Assembly (NCBI GenBank): GCA_029245865.1
Contig: JAQWOM010000023.1
Span: forward strand, 62,001 to 126,000
Reading direction: 5' to 3'
Length of the DNA: 64,000 nucleotides
Source of the DNA: Planctomycetota bacterium
Lineage (GTDB): Bacteria; Planctomycetota; B15-G4
The notes beneath the pieces are model-generated. The model searched no databases and was not told where the DNA came from. It was given only the letters and a program-made list of their open reading frames with translations. The position numbers and the translations under genes are program-made. Below, piece by piece: positions 33,710 through 42,971 of this stretch. Positions within the stretch are counted from its first letter, which is position 1. Each line of letters opens with the position of its first letter.

Positions 33710-35446
33710 CTATTCCTCGTCCGCGAGTGAAAATCCCAGATAGGGAAGCAACCTTCGGAGGATCCGGCCGGCTGCCGGAGCCGCACTTTGGCTCGCATAA
33801 CGAACCCCCTGGGGCTCCCGAACCACCACCACGAGCGTCAAAGAGGGGTCGTCCGCAGGGGCCAGAGCGACGTAACTATGGACCTCAGCCCCCTTCTTCG
33901 TCTCACATTGGGCTGTTCCTGTCTTTCCGGCCACGGGGATTCCCGGAATGCGCATCTCGGCGCATGTCCCCTCATCCACAGACCGTGCCATGAAGCCCCG
34001 GATCCTGCGGACGTTCTCTGGTCGAAAGACGTGAACCCCGGAAGTTGACGGAATTTTGAGGCTCACGCCTTCTCCATCAGTCAATCCATGGACCAGGCGA
34101 GGAGGCCGATAGAGCCCATCGAGAAGGGTGCTGGCCGCCGCGGCCATCTGTGTCGCGGAGACCCCTAGTTCCTGGCCAAAGGCCACGGAGGCCAGCGTGT
34201 AGTTGCGCGACCAGCGATGCAGCGGCGTCACCAGGCCCGGCACTTCGGCCGGAACGGGAAGGCCGGTACGCCGACCGAGTCCGAGCCGACCGAGCAGCTC
34301 GTACATGGGGCGCATGAGCGCATAATCATGCGCCCGATCGAGTGGAACCAGTCGTGTCAAAAGGTTGGCCATCCCGATATTGCTCGAGTGAACAATGATC
34401 TCCTCGAGATCGAGTGGCTCTGATGAAGGATGCGTGTCCCGAATCGTCCGTGGGCCCAGGAACTCACGACAGTCCAGCGGGGGGCCGTCCAGATGGGCCA
34501 GCCCCAGTTCGAGTGCTGCGGCCATCATCAGCGGTTTGAAGGTTGATCCGGGTGGATACACCTCTTGAAGGGCGGCGCACACACTCCCCTCCTTCGAGCG
34601 ATCTGTTCGATCCGAGAGATCAAGGCCAGGAACCGAGCACATGCCAAGCACATCGCCCGTGCGCGGGTCCATAGCAACGACCGTGACGCCCTCTGCGTCC
34701 GTCGAGTTCATGGCGACCAACGCCTCTTCCTCGAGGATCTGTTGAAGTCGCGCATCCAGCGTGAGCGTCACATCCAGGCCGTCCACGGCCGGAACTTCTA
34801 CTGCAGTTCGATCGACCACTTCCCGGCCGAGATGGTCCACGCGAAAACGTCGCACGCCATCAATCCCAGCCAGCATGTCGTCGAGGCCCGCCTCGATCCC
34901 CGCCACGCCAACACTCTCATGACTCACATACCCGATCACGTTGCCAGCCGCACTCCCCCACGGGTAGCGACGCTGAAACCCTGGCCGAAAGTCCACTCCA
35001 TAGAGCAACCCACGGCGTTCGCGCTCCAACTCGTCGAGGGCCAACGGGTCAGCAACCGGTTGCCCCAGAGTCGTCCACTTCGTGCCGGACAGCCTGCGGA
35101 TCAAGTCTTCGCGAGGCGCCGCCACGAGTGGCGACAGGAAGTCTGCAACTTCGGCGAGAAAGGGCGTCAGCTCCTCTGGGCTCTCCGCGCGTTGCTGCAG
35201 ATTCTTCGGCAACACCTCCACGCGCAACGTTTGAACAGAACTCGCAAGTTCGCGCCCATGGCGGTCAAAAAGGCTTCCTCGACGCGCCTCGATCTCTTCA
35301 ATCCGATTGGACTGACGATCCATTCGAGTTTTGGACACGTCGTGCGTGCCAACGGCAACCCACGCAAAGCGACCAGCAAGCGCAAGCAGACCCAAAAGAA
35401 GCAAAGCACCTAGCTGAAGCACCAGGCGACGCGATCGCTGCATCAA
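33710..35446 (-). CDS. ftsI: Septal transpeptidase FtsI (class B penicillin-binding protein 3)
   Basis: FtsI cross-links septal peptidoglycan. The 578-residue protein has an N-terminal membrane anchor (LVLQLGALLLLGLLALAGRF), a PBP-dimer domain beginning EARRGSLFDRHGRELA, and a transpeptidase domain. That domain has the serine motif PPGSTFKPL, the SSN motif (IVHSSNIGMANL) and KTG (VAGKTGTAQC). It overlaps ftsL by ATGA (35443-35446). Confidence 0.95.
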   Translation of the reverse strand: MMQRSRRLVLQLGALLLLGLLALAGRFAWVAVGTHDVSKTRMDRQSNRIEEIEARRGSLFDRHGRELASSVQTLRVEVLPKNLQQRAESPEELTPFLAEVADFLSPLVAAPREDLIRRLSGTKWTTLGQPVADPLALDELERERRGLLYGVDFRPGFQRRYPWGSAAGNVIGYVSHESVGVAGIEAGLDDMLAGIDGVRRFRVDHLGREVVDRTAVEVPAVDGLDVTLTLDARLQQILEEEALVAMNSTDAEGVTVVAMDPRTGDVLGMCSVPGLDLSDRTDRSKEGSVCAALQEVYPPGSTFKPLMMAAALELGLAHLDGPPLDCREFLGPRTIRDTHPSSEPLDLEEIIVHSSNIGMANLLTRLVPLDRAHDYALMRPMYELLGRLGLGRRTGLPVPAEVPGLVTPLHRWSRNYTLASVAFGQELGVSATQMAAAASTLLDGLYRPPRLVHGLTDGEGVSLKIPSTSGVHVFRPENVRRIRGFMARSVDEGTCAEMRIPGIPVAGKTGTAQCETKKGAEVHSYVALAPADDPSLTLVVVVREPQGVRYASQSAAPAAGRILRRLLPYLGFSLADEE

Positions 35447-35751
35447 CGGAGCATCTCTCCACTGTTGTAGGCGCGACGGGCAACAGCATTCATCTCAAAA
35501 CCGCCCCGCTCGGTGCTGTCCAGCTCGCGGAACTTTGCAAAGATGTTGAGAATATCTGTGTTGACTGCATGAACACGCCGCTCGACGGTTCGCAACTGAG
35601 CTTCGCACCGTGCGAGTGCATATCCTTCGCCAACTCCTTGCGCACGCACAACACACGTAAAGACGGCAAGCCCCAGAAGACCCACCGCGGCGACGCCTGG
35701 AAGCCAAGCAGCCTGGCGCTTGCGAGCGAGGATCAAGAAGCCGCTCTTCAT
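35443..35751 (-). CDS. ftsL: FtsL-like division protein
   Basis: The 102-residue product has a short cytoplasmic basic stretch, one membrane helix (WLPGVAAVGLLGLAVFTCVV) and a helical extracytoplasmic segment likely to form a coiled coil (EAQLRTVERRVHAVNTDIL). Size, topology and place between rsmH and ftsI fit FtsL, which bridges FtsB/FtsQ and FtsW/FtsI. Sequence conservation in FtsL is low, so the name rests mostly on context. The ATG at 35751 overlaps the rsmH stop (ATGA); the open frame upstream is unrelated sequence. Confidence 0.75.
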   Translation of the reverse strand: MKSGFLILARKRQAAWLPGVAAVGLLGLAVFTCVVRAQGVGEGYALARCEAQLRTVERRVHAVNTDILNIFAKFRELDSTERGGFEMNAVARRAYNSGEMLR

Positions 35752-36626
35752 CGGAGCACCTTCAGCACACGAAGGCGTGCACTGCGGCTTCGGCGATTGC
35801 TTCGCTGCTCGTTCATGCTTGCACTGAGCGGCTTGCGCGTCACGAGTTCGCCCCGCCCAGCAGCGACCAGCTCTTTGAACGCGACCTTGACGATGCGGTC
35901 TTCGCCCGAGTGAAAAGAGAGGCACGCTACGAAGCCGCCGGGCTTCACAAGCTGCATGGCCAGCGGCAGCGAGGCGGTAAGCAGCTCGCGCTCTTTGTTC
36001 ACCAGCATCCGGATACCCTGAAAGGTGCGCGTGGCCGGGTGAATTCGCCCCCCTCGGCGACGCAAGACCTGCTCGACCAGTTCGCGGAGATCGCCTGTGG
36101 TCCGAAAAGGTCGGCGAACTCGCCTCTCGACGATGGCCTGGGCAATTCGACGGGCTCGAAGCTCTCCGCCCAACTCGCGTAAAGCCGACTCCAGGTCCTC
36201 GAGCGAAATGCTGTTCACAAGATCAGCAGCGGTCGGCCCACGAGTCGGGTCCATCCGCATGTCGAGCAAGGCATCCTCGCGAAAGGTGAACCCCCGCTCG
36301 GGCTCATCGAGTTGCATCGACGAGACACCCAGGTCCATCAGCAGTGCATCAGGGCGAACACCCTGCCGCGCAAGCTGATGAAGGCAACTCACGCTGTCAC
36401 CATGATGAAAAGTGACACGCCCTGAATAACGAGCGAGATTGACTTCGGCCAGCGCCAAGGCTTCGGGGTCCCGGTCGCAAGCGTGCACGCGACCTTCGGG
36501 CGTTGTGGCTTCGAGGTACGCTGCCGAGTGCCCGCCGGCACCCACGGTGAGATCCACGAGCACGCGGCCCGTAGAAGCACCGATGAGCTGCAGCACCTCC
36601 CCCGCCATCACGGGAACGTGACTCAT
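35748..36626 (-). CDS. rsmH: 16S rRNA (cytosine-1402-N4)-methyltransferase RsmH
   Basis: RsmH (MraW) methylates C1402 in the 16S rRNA decoding centre. I chose ATG 36626 because GGAGG lies 5 nt upstream and the protein then begins SHVPVMAGEVLQL, typical of the family (292 residues). ATG 36653, overlapping the mraZ stop as TGATG, is an alternative. SAM-binding motifs are LVDLTVGAGGHSAA and HACDRDPEALALA; DALLMDLGVSSMQLDEPERG and ACLSFHSGEDRIVK follow. Confidence 0.95.
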   Translation of the reverse strand: MSHVPVMAGEVLQLIGASTGRVLVDLTVGAGGHSAAYLEATTPEGRVHACDRDPEALALAEVNLARYSGRVTFHHGDSVSCLHQLARQGVRPDALLMDLGVSSMQLDEPERGFTFREDALLDMRMDPTRGPTAADLVNSISLEDLESALRELGGELRARRIAQAIVERRVRRPFRTTGDLRELVEQVLRRRGGRIHPATRTFQGIRMLVNKERELLTASLPLAMQLVKPGGFVACLSFHSGEDRIVKVAFKELVAAGRGELVTRKPLSASMNEQRSNRRSRSARLRVLKVLR

Positions 36627-36652
36627 CGGTGCCTCCATCGAGACCTTCCACA

Positions 36653-37096
36653 TCAGCGAAACACTTCCTTTGCCTGACTCTCGTAATCCACGAGAGCACG
36701 AGCTTGGCGCTCCTCCCAGGTGTCGGGACACCAGAGCTCCACACGCCGGCCGACACCGGCGAACACAACTTTGTCTTTCAGGCCCACCGCGCGCTTGAGC
36801 GCGTCCGGGAGCAACATGCGGCCGTTCTTGTCCAGCGGACAGCCTTCTGCGCTGGAGTAAAATGTGCGGGAAAAATCACGCACGTCTTGTTCGCCGATCG
36901 AGCCGTTGTCGACGGCCTCTCCCATGCGCTCGAACTCGGCTTCCGGGTAGAGGAACAAGCAGCCGTCGAAACCCGCTGTCACCACGATTTGCTCTGCGGA
37001 GTCGAGTCGACGCAGAACCTCCAGGATCTTTCGCGGCACCGAGACGCGATTCTTGGCGTCGATGACATGCGTGAAAGAGCCCGTGAAAAGCTTCAT
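36653..37096 (-). CDS. mraZ: Transcriptional regulator MraZ
   Basis: MraZ is an AbrB-fold DNA-binding protein that controls the dcw operon from its own promoter. The 147-residue product starts KLFTGSFTHVIDAKNRVSVP and contains the two MraZ half-repeats (second: CPLDKNGRMLLPDALKRAVGL). ATG 37096 matches the family start. It is the first gene of the cluster, and three TGGG repeats lie about 50-75 nt upstream of the start. Confidence 0.95.
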   Translation of the reverse strand: MKLFTGSFTHVIDAKNRVSVPRKILEVLRRLDSAEQIVVTAGFDGCLFLYPEAEFERMGEAVDNGSIGEQDVRDFSRTFYSSAEGCPLDKNGRMLLPDALKRAVGLKDKVVFAGVGRRVELWCPDTWEERQARALVDYESQAKEVFR

Positions 37097-37145
37097 CGGT
37101 GGCCCGGAGTCCGGTGAGGTCAATGGCTGGTTCAAACTGCGATGG

Positions 37146-37170
37146 CCCACTCTATCCCACTTTGCCCCAT
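37146..37170 (-). promoter_or_regulatory. MraZ operator: three TGGG repeats at 10-nt period
   Basis: On the minus strand TGGG recurs at 37169, 37159 and 37149, each exactly 10 nt apart. This is the repeat pattern bound by MraZ in E. coli and mycoplasmas. It lies 50-75 nt upstream of the mraZ ATG and indicates autoregulation of the dcw cluster. Confidence 0.75.
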
Positions 37171-37403
37171 CCAATGGAATCTAGTGGAAAAAATCTCCAC
37201 CGAGTGGGATCGGACCGGTGCCCTCAGGCCCTCCGTGGCGGAGATTCGACCGGAGGCCCCGGGATGCCACGCCGTGGCCTCGAGGCCCTACGGACCCTGC
37301 CTAGCAGGGGTTCCATGACGCTGGCGCCAGGCTAAAGCCTGGCTCCTCCGAGCCAATTCGCCGGGATCCAGCCCCTCAGGACTGGCTCAGCCTCGCGCCC
37401 GAC

Positions 37404-38009
37404 CTAGCTCTCGTCGAGAGTCTGCGACTCGGATCCCGCAGAGGTCACCGGGTCACCGCTCTCGGAACCCTCTTCTGCGTCGAGAGCCGTCACGCCCTCG
37501 AAGTCCTCAGAAGGCAGGTCAGCGGCGAGTAGGCGCTTGAGATGCTCTCGGGTCTCCACGAGCACCTCAGCACTGAGGTGTGGGGCAGGAACGTCAAAGG
37601 AGGGCTCACCGGCCCCCCTGGCCACCACCATGACCTCCTCACCCTCGCGCCGTTCAAAGCCACGCAGCCGGAGAAAGCGCTTTCTCACCAGCACCAACCC
37701 CACCAGGTAGCTGAGGCGTTGGTAAATGGGTTCGGAGCGCGGGAGCATGCGCTGAAACATCTCCCTCAAGAGCGCATAGTCGACGACCGGACTGGCCACG
37801 GCGCTTTCTGGCAACTTGTGCCGCCAGAAGACATCCGAGCCTGAAGCGTCCACATTGTTTCCACAAGTTGCACACAAGTCTTCGCGATTCGGGCCCTCTT
37901 CAGAAAAGCTCAGCAAGACGGTGACCTCGTCATCGACCGCCAAACCAGCCGAGCAACGGGCACACTGATCCGTGCTCGCGGGGATCTTCCAGTTGTCGCT
38001 GTCGCTCAT
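37404..38009 (-). CDS. Zinc-ribbon protein of unknown function
   Basis: I do not recognise this family. The likely start is ATG 38009 (201 residues, SDSDNWKIPASTDQCARC). The N-terminus has two Cys pairs (CARC and CATC, about 34 residues apart) that would form one zinc ribbon. A middle helical segment follows (YALLREMFQRMLPRSEPIYQ, LVGLVLVRKRFLRLRGFERR) and the tail is acidic and Ser-rich. No signal peptide is present. It is divergent from dnaE, with about 150 nt between starts, and 0.3 kb upstream of mraZ on the same strand. The gap 37171-37403 holds only a short GCCAGGC/GCCTGGC hairpin (37326-37343). Confidence 0.6.
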   Translation of the reverse strand: MSDSDNWKIPASTDQCARCSAGLAVDDEVTVLLSFSEEGPNREDLCATCGNNVDASGSDVFWRHKLPESAVASPVVDYALLREMFQRMLPRSEPIYQRLSYLVGLVLVRKRFLRLRGFERREGEEVMVVARGAGEPSFDVPAPHLSAEVLVETREHLKRLLAADLPSEDFEGVTALDAEEGSESGDPVTSAGSESQTLDES

Positions 38010-38158
38010 GCAGGCAGACTCGGGAGAGGCGGTGGGCTGGCCCCGCCGTCGGAGACGGTCACTGGGAGCCATGGCCGAAGCTAGCAGGGTGCCGACGAGC
38101 CCTCAAGCGATGCCCGCGGAAGTTGAAGCGTTTGCCCATGGGTCGTAGCCTCCATGGG

Positions 38159-41100
38159 ATGCCGCAAGCCCCATTCACCCATCTACACGTCCACAGCCAC
38201 TACTCCCTGCTCGACGGCGCGATCACCGTTCCTGATCTCGTCGAGCAAGCCGTGAAACACGAGATGAACTCCCTGGCCCTGACGGATCACGGGAACCTCT
38301 TCGGGGCCATTGAGTTCTACTCCAGCGCAAGAAAAAGCGGCATCAATCCAATTCTTGGCTGCGAGGCCTACCTGGTCAACGGCGATGCGAGCAAGAAGCC
38401 GCCGCCAGGAGAAAAGCGGCCACGGTTCCACATCACGTTGCTGGCGAAAGATCGCAAGGGCTTCGAGAATCTCTCGCGACTGTCCTCGCTCTCATGGACG
38501 CGAGGCTTTAACCGCAAGCCATGCCTCGACAAATCAATGCTTGCCGAGCACCACGAAGGAATCATTGCCCTGTCGGGTTGTCTCAGCGGCGAAGTGGCAC
38601 GCCACCTCCAAGGCGATCGACTTCCCGAAGCCATTCGCGTAGCGCATGAATATGCCGAAATCCTCGGGCCAGAAAACTTCTATCTCGAGTTGATGAGCAA
38701 CGGACTCGAGCCGCAGCGAGTCGTCATGGAAGCGATGCCTGCTGTCGCCAAGGAAACCGGCCTGAAGTTGGTTGCGACGAATGACATCCATTACCGCTGC
38801 CATGGTGACGCCGTAACTCAGGACGCCCTGATCTGTGTGGGCACCGGGCAGCGCATGCACGACCCCGATCGGCGCTTCCGCATTGACACCGACGAGCTCT
38901 TCTTTCGCAGCAGCGAGCAAATGGGCGCGCTCTTCGATCCCGAGGGCGAAGCCTACCGCAGCACGATCGAAATCGCTGAGCGCTGCGACATCCAACTCGA
39001 TCTCGAAACAATGCATTTGCCACGCTTCGAGATCCCTACGGACGAGACTCCCGTCAACTACATGCGGCGCCTGTGCGAGGAGGGCCTACGCAAGCACTAC
39101 GGAGAAATCACACCCACAGTCCGCGATAGATTTGAGAAGGAATTTACGGTCATTGAGTCCATGGGATTCATCTCGTACTTCCTCATCGTCTGGGACCTCA
39201 TTCGGTACGCGCGAGAACGCAACATCCCCGTAGGACCCGGCCGCGGATCGGCGGCGGGCTCGATCGTGGCTTACAGCCTCGACATCACACTTCTCGACCC
39301 GCTCAAGTACGACCTGCTCTTTGAGCGTTTTCTGAATGCAGACCGCATCTCGATGCCAGACATCGACATCGATTTCTGCAGAGATCGCCGCGAAGAGGTC
39401 ATTGAATACACCCGACAGAAATACGGCAAAGACCAAGTCTGCCAGATTGTGACCTTCGGCAAGATGGCTGCAAAGGCAGCCGTGCGAGACGCGGGCCGCG
39501 TGCTCGACATCCCCTTGGACAAGGTCAACAAGATCACGAAGCGAATACCGGAGCTACCCGGTACCAAGCTGCGGGCTGTCCTCGAAGCTGACACGGAATT
39601 GCGAGAGCTTCTGGAGCAGGACGATTCGCTTCGCGAACTGGCCGACGTGAGCCAGCGCATCGAAGGCATGGCCCGCAACACCTCAACACATGCCGCCGGA
39701 GTGGTGATCACCGAGAAGCCACTCATCGAACACGTGCCGCTGTGCCTGGTGAAAGGCGCACCCAACACACAGTTCCAGATGACGGACTTGGAAAAGATCG
39801 GCCTCTTGAAGATGGACTTCCTGGGATTGAAAAATCTCACCATCCTTCAGAAGGTTGCCGAGACCGTGGAACTCAGCCGCGGCCTTGAAATCGACTACGA
39901 AGCGTTACCGCTCGACGACGAGGCGACCTACGCACTTCTTCGCACGGGCGAAACAGCGGGCGTCTTTCAGCTCGAGTCCTCCGGCATGCGCGAGTTGCTG
40001 GTGCGGCTGGAACCGGACTGTTTCGAGGACATCATCGCCCTCATTGCGCTCTATCGCCCGGGCCCTCTCCAGTCGGGCATGACCGACAGCTTCGTAAATC
40101 GCAAGCACGGCATAGAGAACATCGAATACGCACACCCGTTGATGGAACCCATCCTTGGCGACACCTACGGTGCCATGATCTACCAGGAGCAAGTGATGCT
40201 TCTCGCCCAGTCGCTGGGCGGCCTTTCGCTCAACCAGGCAGATGGGCTCCGAAAGGCGATGGGCAAGAAGAAGCTTGAGGTGATGAACGAGTACAACGAA
40301 CAGTTCTTATCGGGCTGCGCAAATCACGGGATTCATGCGACGGTTGCCGAAAAGATCTGGTCTGACATGAGCCAGTTCGCGCAATACGGATTCAACAAGT
40401 CGCACTCCGCAGCTTACGGCCTGATCACTTTCCGCACGGCGTACATGAAGACCCACTTCCCGGGCGAATACATGGCCGCCCTCATGTCATGCGATGCAGG
40501 TGACAGTGACAAGCTGGCAGAATACGCGGAAGCAGTTCGGCGCACCGGGCGTGAGATTGCAGGCCCGGACATCAATCGAAGCCACGGAGACTTCACCCTT
40601 GAGGAGAAGGTGGTCCGTTTCGGCCTGAATGCTGTCAAAGGAGTGGGAACCCGAGCCGTCGCAGCGCTACTCGACGCTCGCAAAGAAGCCGGCGGCAAAT
40701 TCGACAACATCTCCTCCGTACTGGACCACCTCGACGTTCGCGCTGTGAATCGGTCAGCATTCGACGCCATGGCCCGTGCAGGCGTCTTTGATTCACTGGA
40801 GAGTTCACGCCCCGCCTTGATCTCTTCTTCGGACCGGCTACTCAAAGACGCTGCTCGAGATCAAAGCGACCGCGCTGTGGGACAGTCATCTCTCTTTTCA
40901 TCAGCCACAACACAGGTTCAAGTTCGTCTGGATGATGTCTCCTTACCCACGGACCGGGAAATCTTCCTGATGGAAAAGGAGGCCCTCGGCTTTGCCGTCA
41001 CCATCGACCCGATGGCCGAGTACCGGTCGTTGCTCCGCATGGTCGCCACCCACTCCATGCCAGAACTCGCCGAGGTGCCAGACCGCGCCGAGGTCACTGT

Positions 41101-41602
41101 GGGCGGCATGGTCGCTGCACTCAGAACCACCGTGAGCAGCAAGGGGCGGTCTGCTGGGCAGGCCATGGGACTCTTCCGCATCCAAGGTCTGGGTGGAAGT
41201 TGCGGTGCAGTGATGTTTTCCAAGTCGTTCGCCAAGTATCGCGAGGAGCTCCAAGACGACTACATCGCTCTCTTCCGAGCCACCGTAGACAAGAGCCGCG
41301 ACGAACCAACGCTTCTGGTCGACGAGGTTGTCGACATCTCGCAACCCACAGTGGCAAGCACCCGAAAGCTGCTTCTGGATGTCTCCGGCACCAATGATGA
41401 AGAGGCCCTGAAACGCATCGACGAACTGAAAAAACTGCTTCGCCAACATCCAGGCCCTACCGACACCTATCTGTCCGTCGAACTACAGCCCGGCGAGCGA
41501 TCCGTCTGGCGCCTTCCGGATAACGGGCGCGTCGCAATCACAAGCGAACTCGTGAAAGAGCTTGAGCGCATCATCGGCCCCGAGCGAATGCACCTTCGCT
41601 GA
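38159..41602 (+). CDS. dnaE: DNA polymerase III alpha subunit DnaE
   Basis: This is the replicative C-family polymerase, 1147 residues from ATG 38159. I chose that start because the PHP domain begins directly after it (THLHVHSHYSLLDGA); an ATG at 38123 is possible. The PHP histidines are intact, so a metal site is probable. The palm contains GRGSAAGSIVAY and the catalytic MPDIDIDFCRDRRE; fingers, helix-hairpin-helix (RFGLNAVKGVGTRAVAALL) and OB domains follow. The length fits the DnaE1 type. It is transcribed alone, divergent from the zinc-ribbon gene and convergent with the ribosomal cluster. Confidence 0.96.
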   Translation: MPQAPFTHLHVHSHYSLLDGAITVPDLVEQAVKHEMNSLALTDHGNLFGAIEFYSSARKSGINPILGCEAYLVNGDASKKPPPGEKRPRFHITLLAKDRKGFENLSRLSSLSWTRGFNRKPCLDKSMLAEHHEGIIALSGCLSGEVARHLQGDRLPEAIRVAHEYAEILGPENFYLELMSNGLEPQRVVMEAMPAVAKETGLKLVATNDIHYRCHGDAVTQDALICVGTGQRMHDPDRRFRIDTDELFFRSSEQMGALFDPEGEAYRSTIEIAERCDIQLDLETMHLPRFEIPTDETPVNYMRRLCEEGLRKHYGEITPTVRDRFEKEFTVIESMGFISYFLIVWDLIRYARERNIPVGPGRGSAAGSIVAYSLDITLLDPLKYDLLFERFLNADRISMPDIDIDFCRDRREEVIEYTRQKYGKDQVCQIVTFGKMAAKAAVRDAGRVLDIPLDKVNKITKRIPELPGTKLRAVLEADTELRELLEQDDSLRELADVSQRIEGMARNTSTHAAGVVITEKPLIEHVPLCLVKGAPNTQFQMTDLEKIGLLKMDFLGLKNLTILQKVAETVELSRGLEIDYEALPLDDEATYALLRTGETAGVFQLESSGMRELLVRLEPDCFEDIIALIALYRPGPLQSGMTDSFVNRKHGIENIEYAHPLMEPILGDTYGAMIYQEQVMLLAQSLGGLSLNQADGLRKAMGKKKLEVMNEYNEQFLSGCANHGIHATVAEKIWSDMSQFAQYGFNKSHSAAYGLITFRTAYMKTHFPGEYMAALMSCDAGDSDKLAEYAEAVRRTGREIAGPDINRSHGDFTLEEKVVRFGLNAVKGVGTRAVAALLDARKEAGGKFDNISSVLDHLDVRAVNRSAFDAMARAGVFDSLESSRPALISSSDRLLKDAARDQSDRAVGQSSLFSSATTQVQVRLDDVSLPTDREIFLMEKEALGFAVTIDPMAEYRSLLRMVATHSMPELAEVPDRAEVTVGGMVAALRTTVSSKGRSAGQAMGLFRIQGLGGSCGAVMFSKSFAKYREELQDDYIALFRATVDKSRDEPTLLVDEVVDISQPTVASTRKLLLDVSGTNDEEALKRIDELKKLLRQHPGPTDTYLSVELQPGERSVWRLPDNGRVAITSELVKELERIIGPERMHLR

Positions 41603-41662
41603 ACAGCAGCAGGCATCTCTCTTTGGCTTCGGCCACAAGCCTCTTACATGCCCGGACCCAGA

Positions 41663-41680
41663 CGTCCCCCAGGGGGGACG
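41663..41680. other. Hairpin between convergent dnaE and lipoprotein genes
   Basis: CGTCCCC and GGGGACG form a perfect 7-bp stem with a CAGG loop in the 85-nt gap between convergent stop codons. No T-run follows, so termination efficiency is uncertain. It could stabilise both 3' ends. Confidence 0.45.
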
Positions 41681-41687
41681 CACGGTC

Positions 41688-42485
41688 TCAACTCGCTGCG
41701 GGAAGCGGCTTCTTTTCAGGCACGTTGACGTGCGGCTCTGGAAGATCGTCTTTCAGGAAATCGACGCCAAAGATTCCCAGAACAAAGTCGACGGCTTCCA
41801 CGGGCCTCACCCCTAAACGCGCACCGACAACAAGTGCGAAAAAGTCGACCTCAAAAAGGTCCCAGGCGCGCGCGGCAGGGCGACCGGCACGACGCGCTTC
41901 CCAAAGCGTGGCTCTTTCAGGTGTGCCCAAAATACTGAGCACACCAGGGTCTCCTTGATCTTTTCGTACATCCGTGAAGTCCACCCAACGCCGCGTGGCG
42001 GGAAAGATGAACGCGCCCAGAGATTCTCGAACGATAGGTGGGTGCCTGCCCCACCCCATGAAGTTGGGCTCGAGATTGCGGTTTCGCTGCCCTTCGATGC
42101 CAGGCCCATCACGGAAGATTTGCCAGCGATAGACAATCGGAATGGCCGTCCATGGAAAGCCGGTCGTCTCGGGGTGCTGAGGGTCCGGCTCAAGGGCCTG
42201 ATTCCAGAGCGTGTACGGAAACAGCACCACGGACTCGCGCCAAACACCATGCACGATACGGTCGTCGTAGCCCCACCGATTGGAGTGAATGGTTGTGAGC
42301 CCCACCCCGAGTTCAAACAGTGGCGTTGCTTGCATCGACAGACCGATGCCCCACCCACACGCGACGCTCCAGGGGAAAACGTCTTTGAAATCGGCTACAC
42401 GCGAGCGCGCATAGGTGTCGACGCCAGCACATGCGCCACTGAACAGCAGCAGCGACAAGACAGACAGTCGAACCCAGCTCGTCAA
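41688..42485 (-). CDS. Putative lipoprotein of unknown function coupled to rplQ
   Basis: I do not recognise this family. The 265-residue product has a signal peptide with lipobox SGAC. The mature part is rich in Trp and Phe and has several glycine/aromatic beta-like stretches (FPWSVACGWGIGLSMQATPL, HSNRWGYDDRIVHGVWRES). Near the C-terminus is a pair of hydrophobic segments (FFALVVGARLGVRP, VDFVLGIFGVDFL). It could be an outer-membrane-associated protein. It overlaps rplQ by ATGA (42482-42485), so it is translated in step with L17 at the end of the alpha operon. That is an unexpected position for an envelope protein. Confidence 0.6.
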   Translation of the reverse strand: MTSWVRLSVLSLLLFSGACAGVDTYARSRVADFKDVFPWSVACGWGIGLSMQATPLFELGVGLTTIHSNRWGYDDRIVHGVWRESVVLFPYTLWNQALEPDPQHPETTGFPWTAIPIVYRWQIFRDGPGIEGQRNRNLEPNFMGWGRHPPIVRESLGAFIFPATRRWVDFTDVRKDQGDPGVLSILGTPERATLWEARRAGRPAARAWDLFEVDFFALVVGARLGVRPVEAVDFVLGIFGVDFLKDDLPEPHVNVPEKKPLPAAS

Positions 42486-42901
42486 CTCGCCGCCTCCGCT
42501 TCCTCCCCTACCTGCTCAGCCTGTTCGCCAGATGCTTTGGGAACATAGTTGACCAACTCGAACAGGACGCGCTGCCCTTTGTCGCCAAGACGCGGCGTCG
42601 GCAACCTGACGATGCGCGTGTAGCCCCCTGGCCGATCCTTCATAGAAGGAGCAATCTCTTCGAAAAGGATACGGACAGCATCCTTGTCGCCCAGCATCTG
42701 CACAGCGCGACGAACCCGATGAAGATTGTGTTCTTTGGCCAGGGTGATCAGCTTCTCAGCCATCCCCCGATATTCTTTGGCCTTCGGAGCCGTCGTCACG
42801 ACGCGCCCGTGACGGAACAGCGCCGACACGAGGTTCCGTGACAGGGCACGACGGTGGCTTGAACTTCTGTTCAAGCGACGTCCTCGCACGCGATGTCTCA
42901 T
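42482..42901 (-). CDS. rplQ: 50S ribosomal protein L17
   Basis: The 139-residue protein starts RHRVRGRRLNRSSSHRRAL, the conserved L17 N-terminus, and continues with LVSALFRHGRVVTTAPKAKE. The C-terminus is extended by an acidic/Ala tail (EQAEQVGEEAEAA). It follows rpoA by 70 nt, as in most bacteria, and overlaps the downstream lipoprotein gene. Confidence 0.97.
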   Translation of the reverse strand: MRHRVRGRRLNRSSSHRRALSRNLVSALFRHGRVVTTAPKAKEYRGMAEKLITLAKEHNLHRVRRAVQMLGDKDAVRILFEEIAPSMKDRPGGYTRIVRLPTPRLGDKGQRVLFELVNYVPKASGEQAEQVGEEAEAAS

Positions 42902-42971
42902 GGCAACTTTCTCTCGATCCTAATGTGATGTGCGTCGTGCCCGAGGATGCTCGCGCGCGCCTCTAATACAC

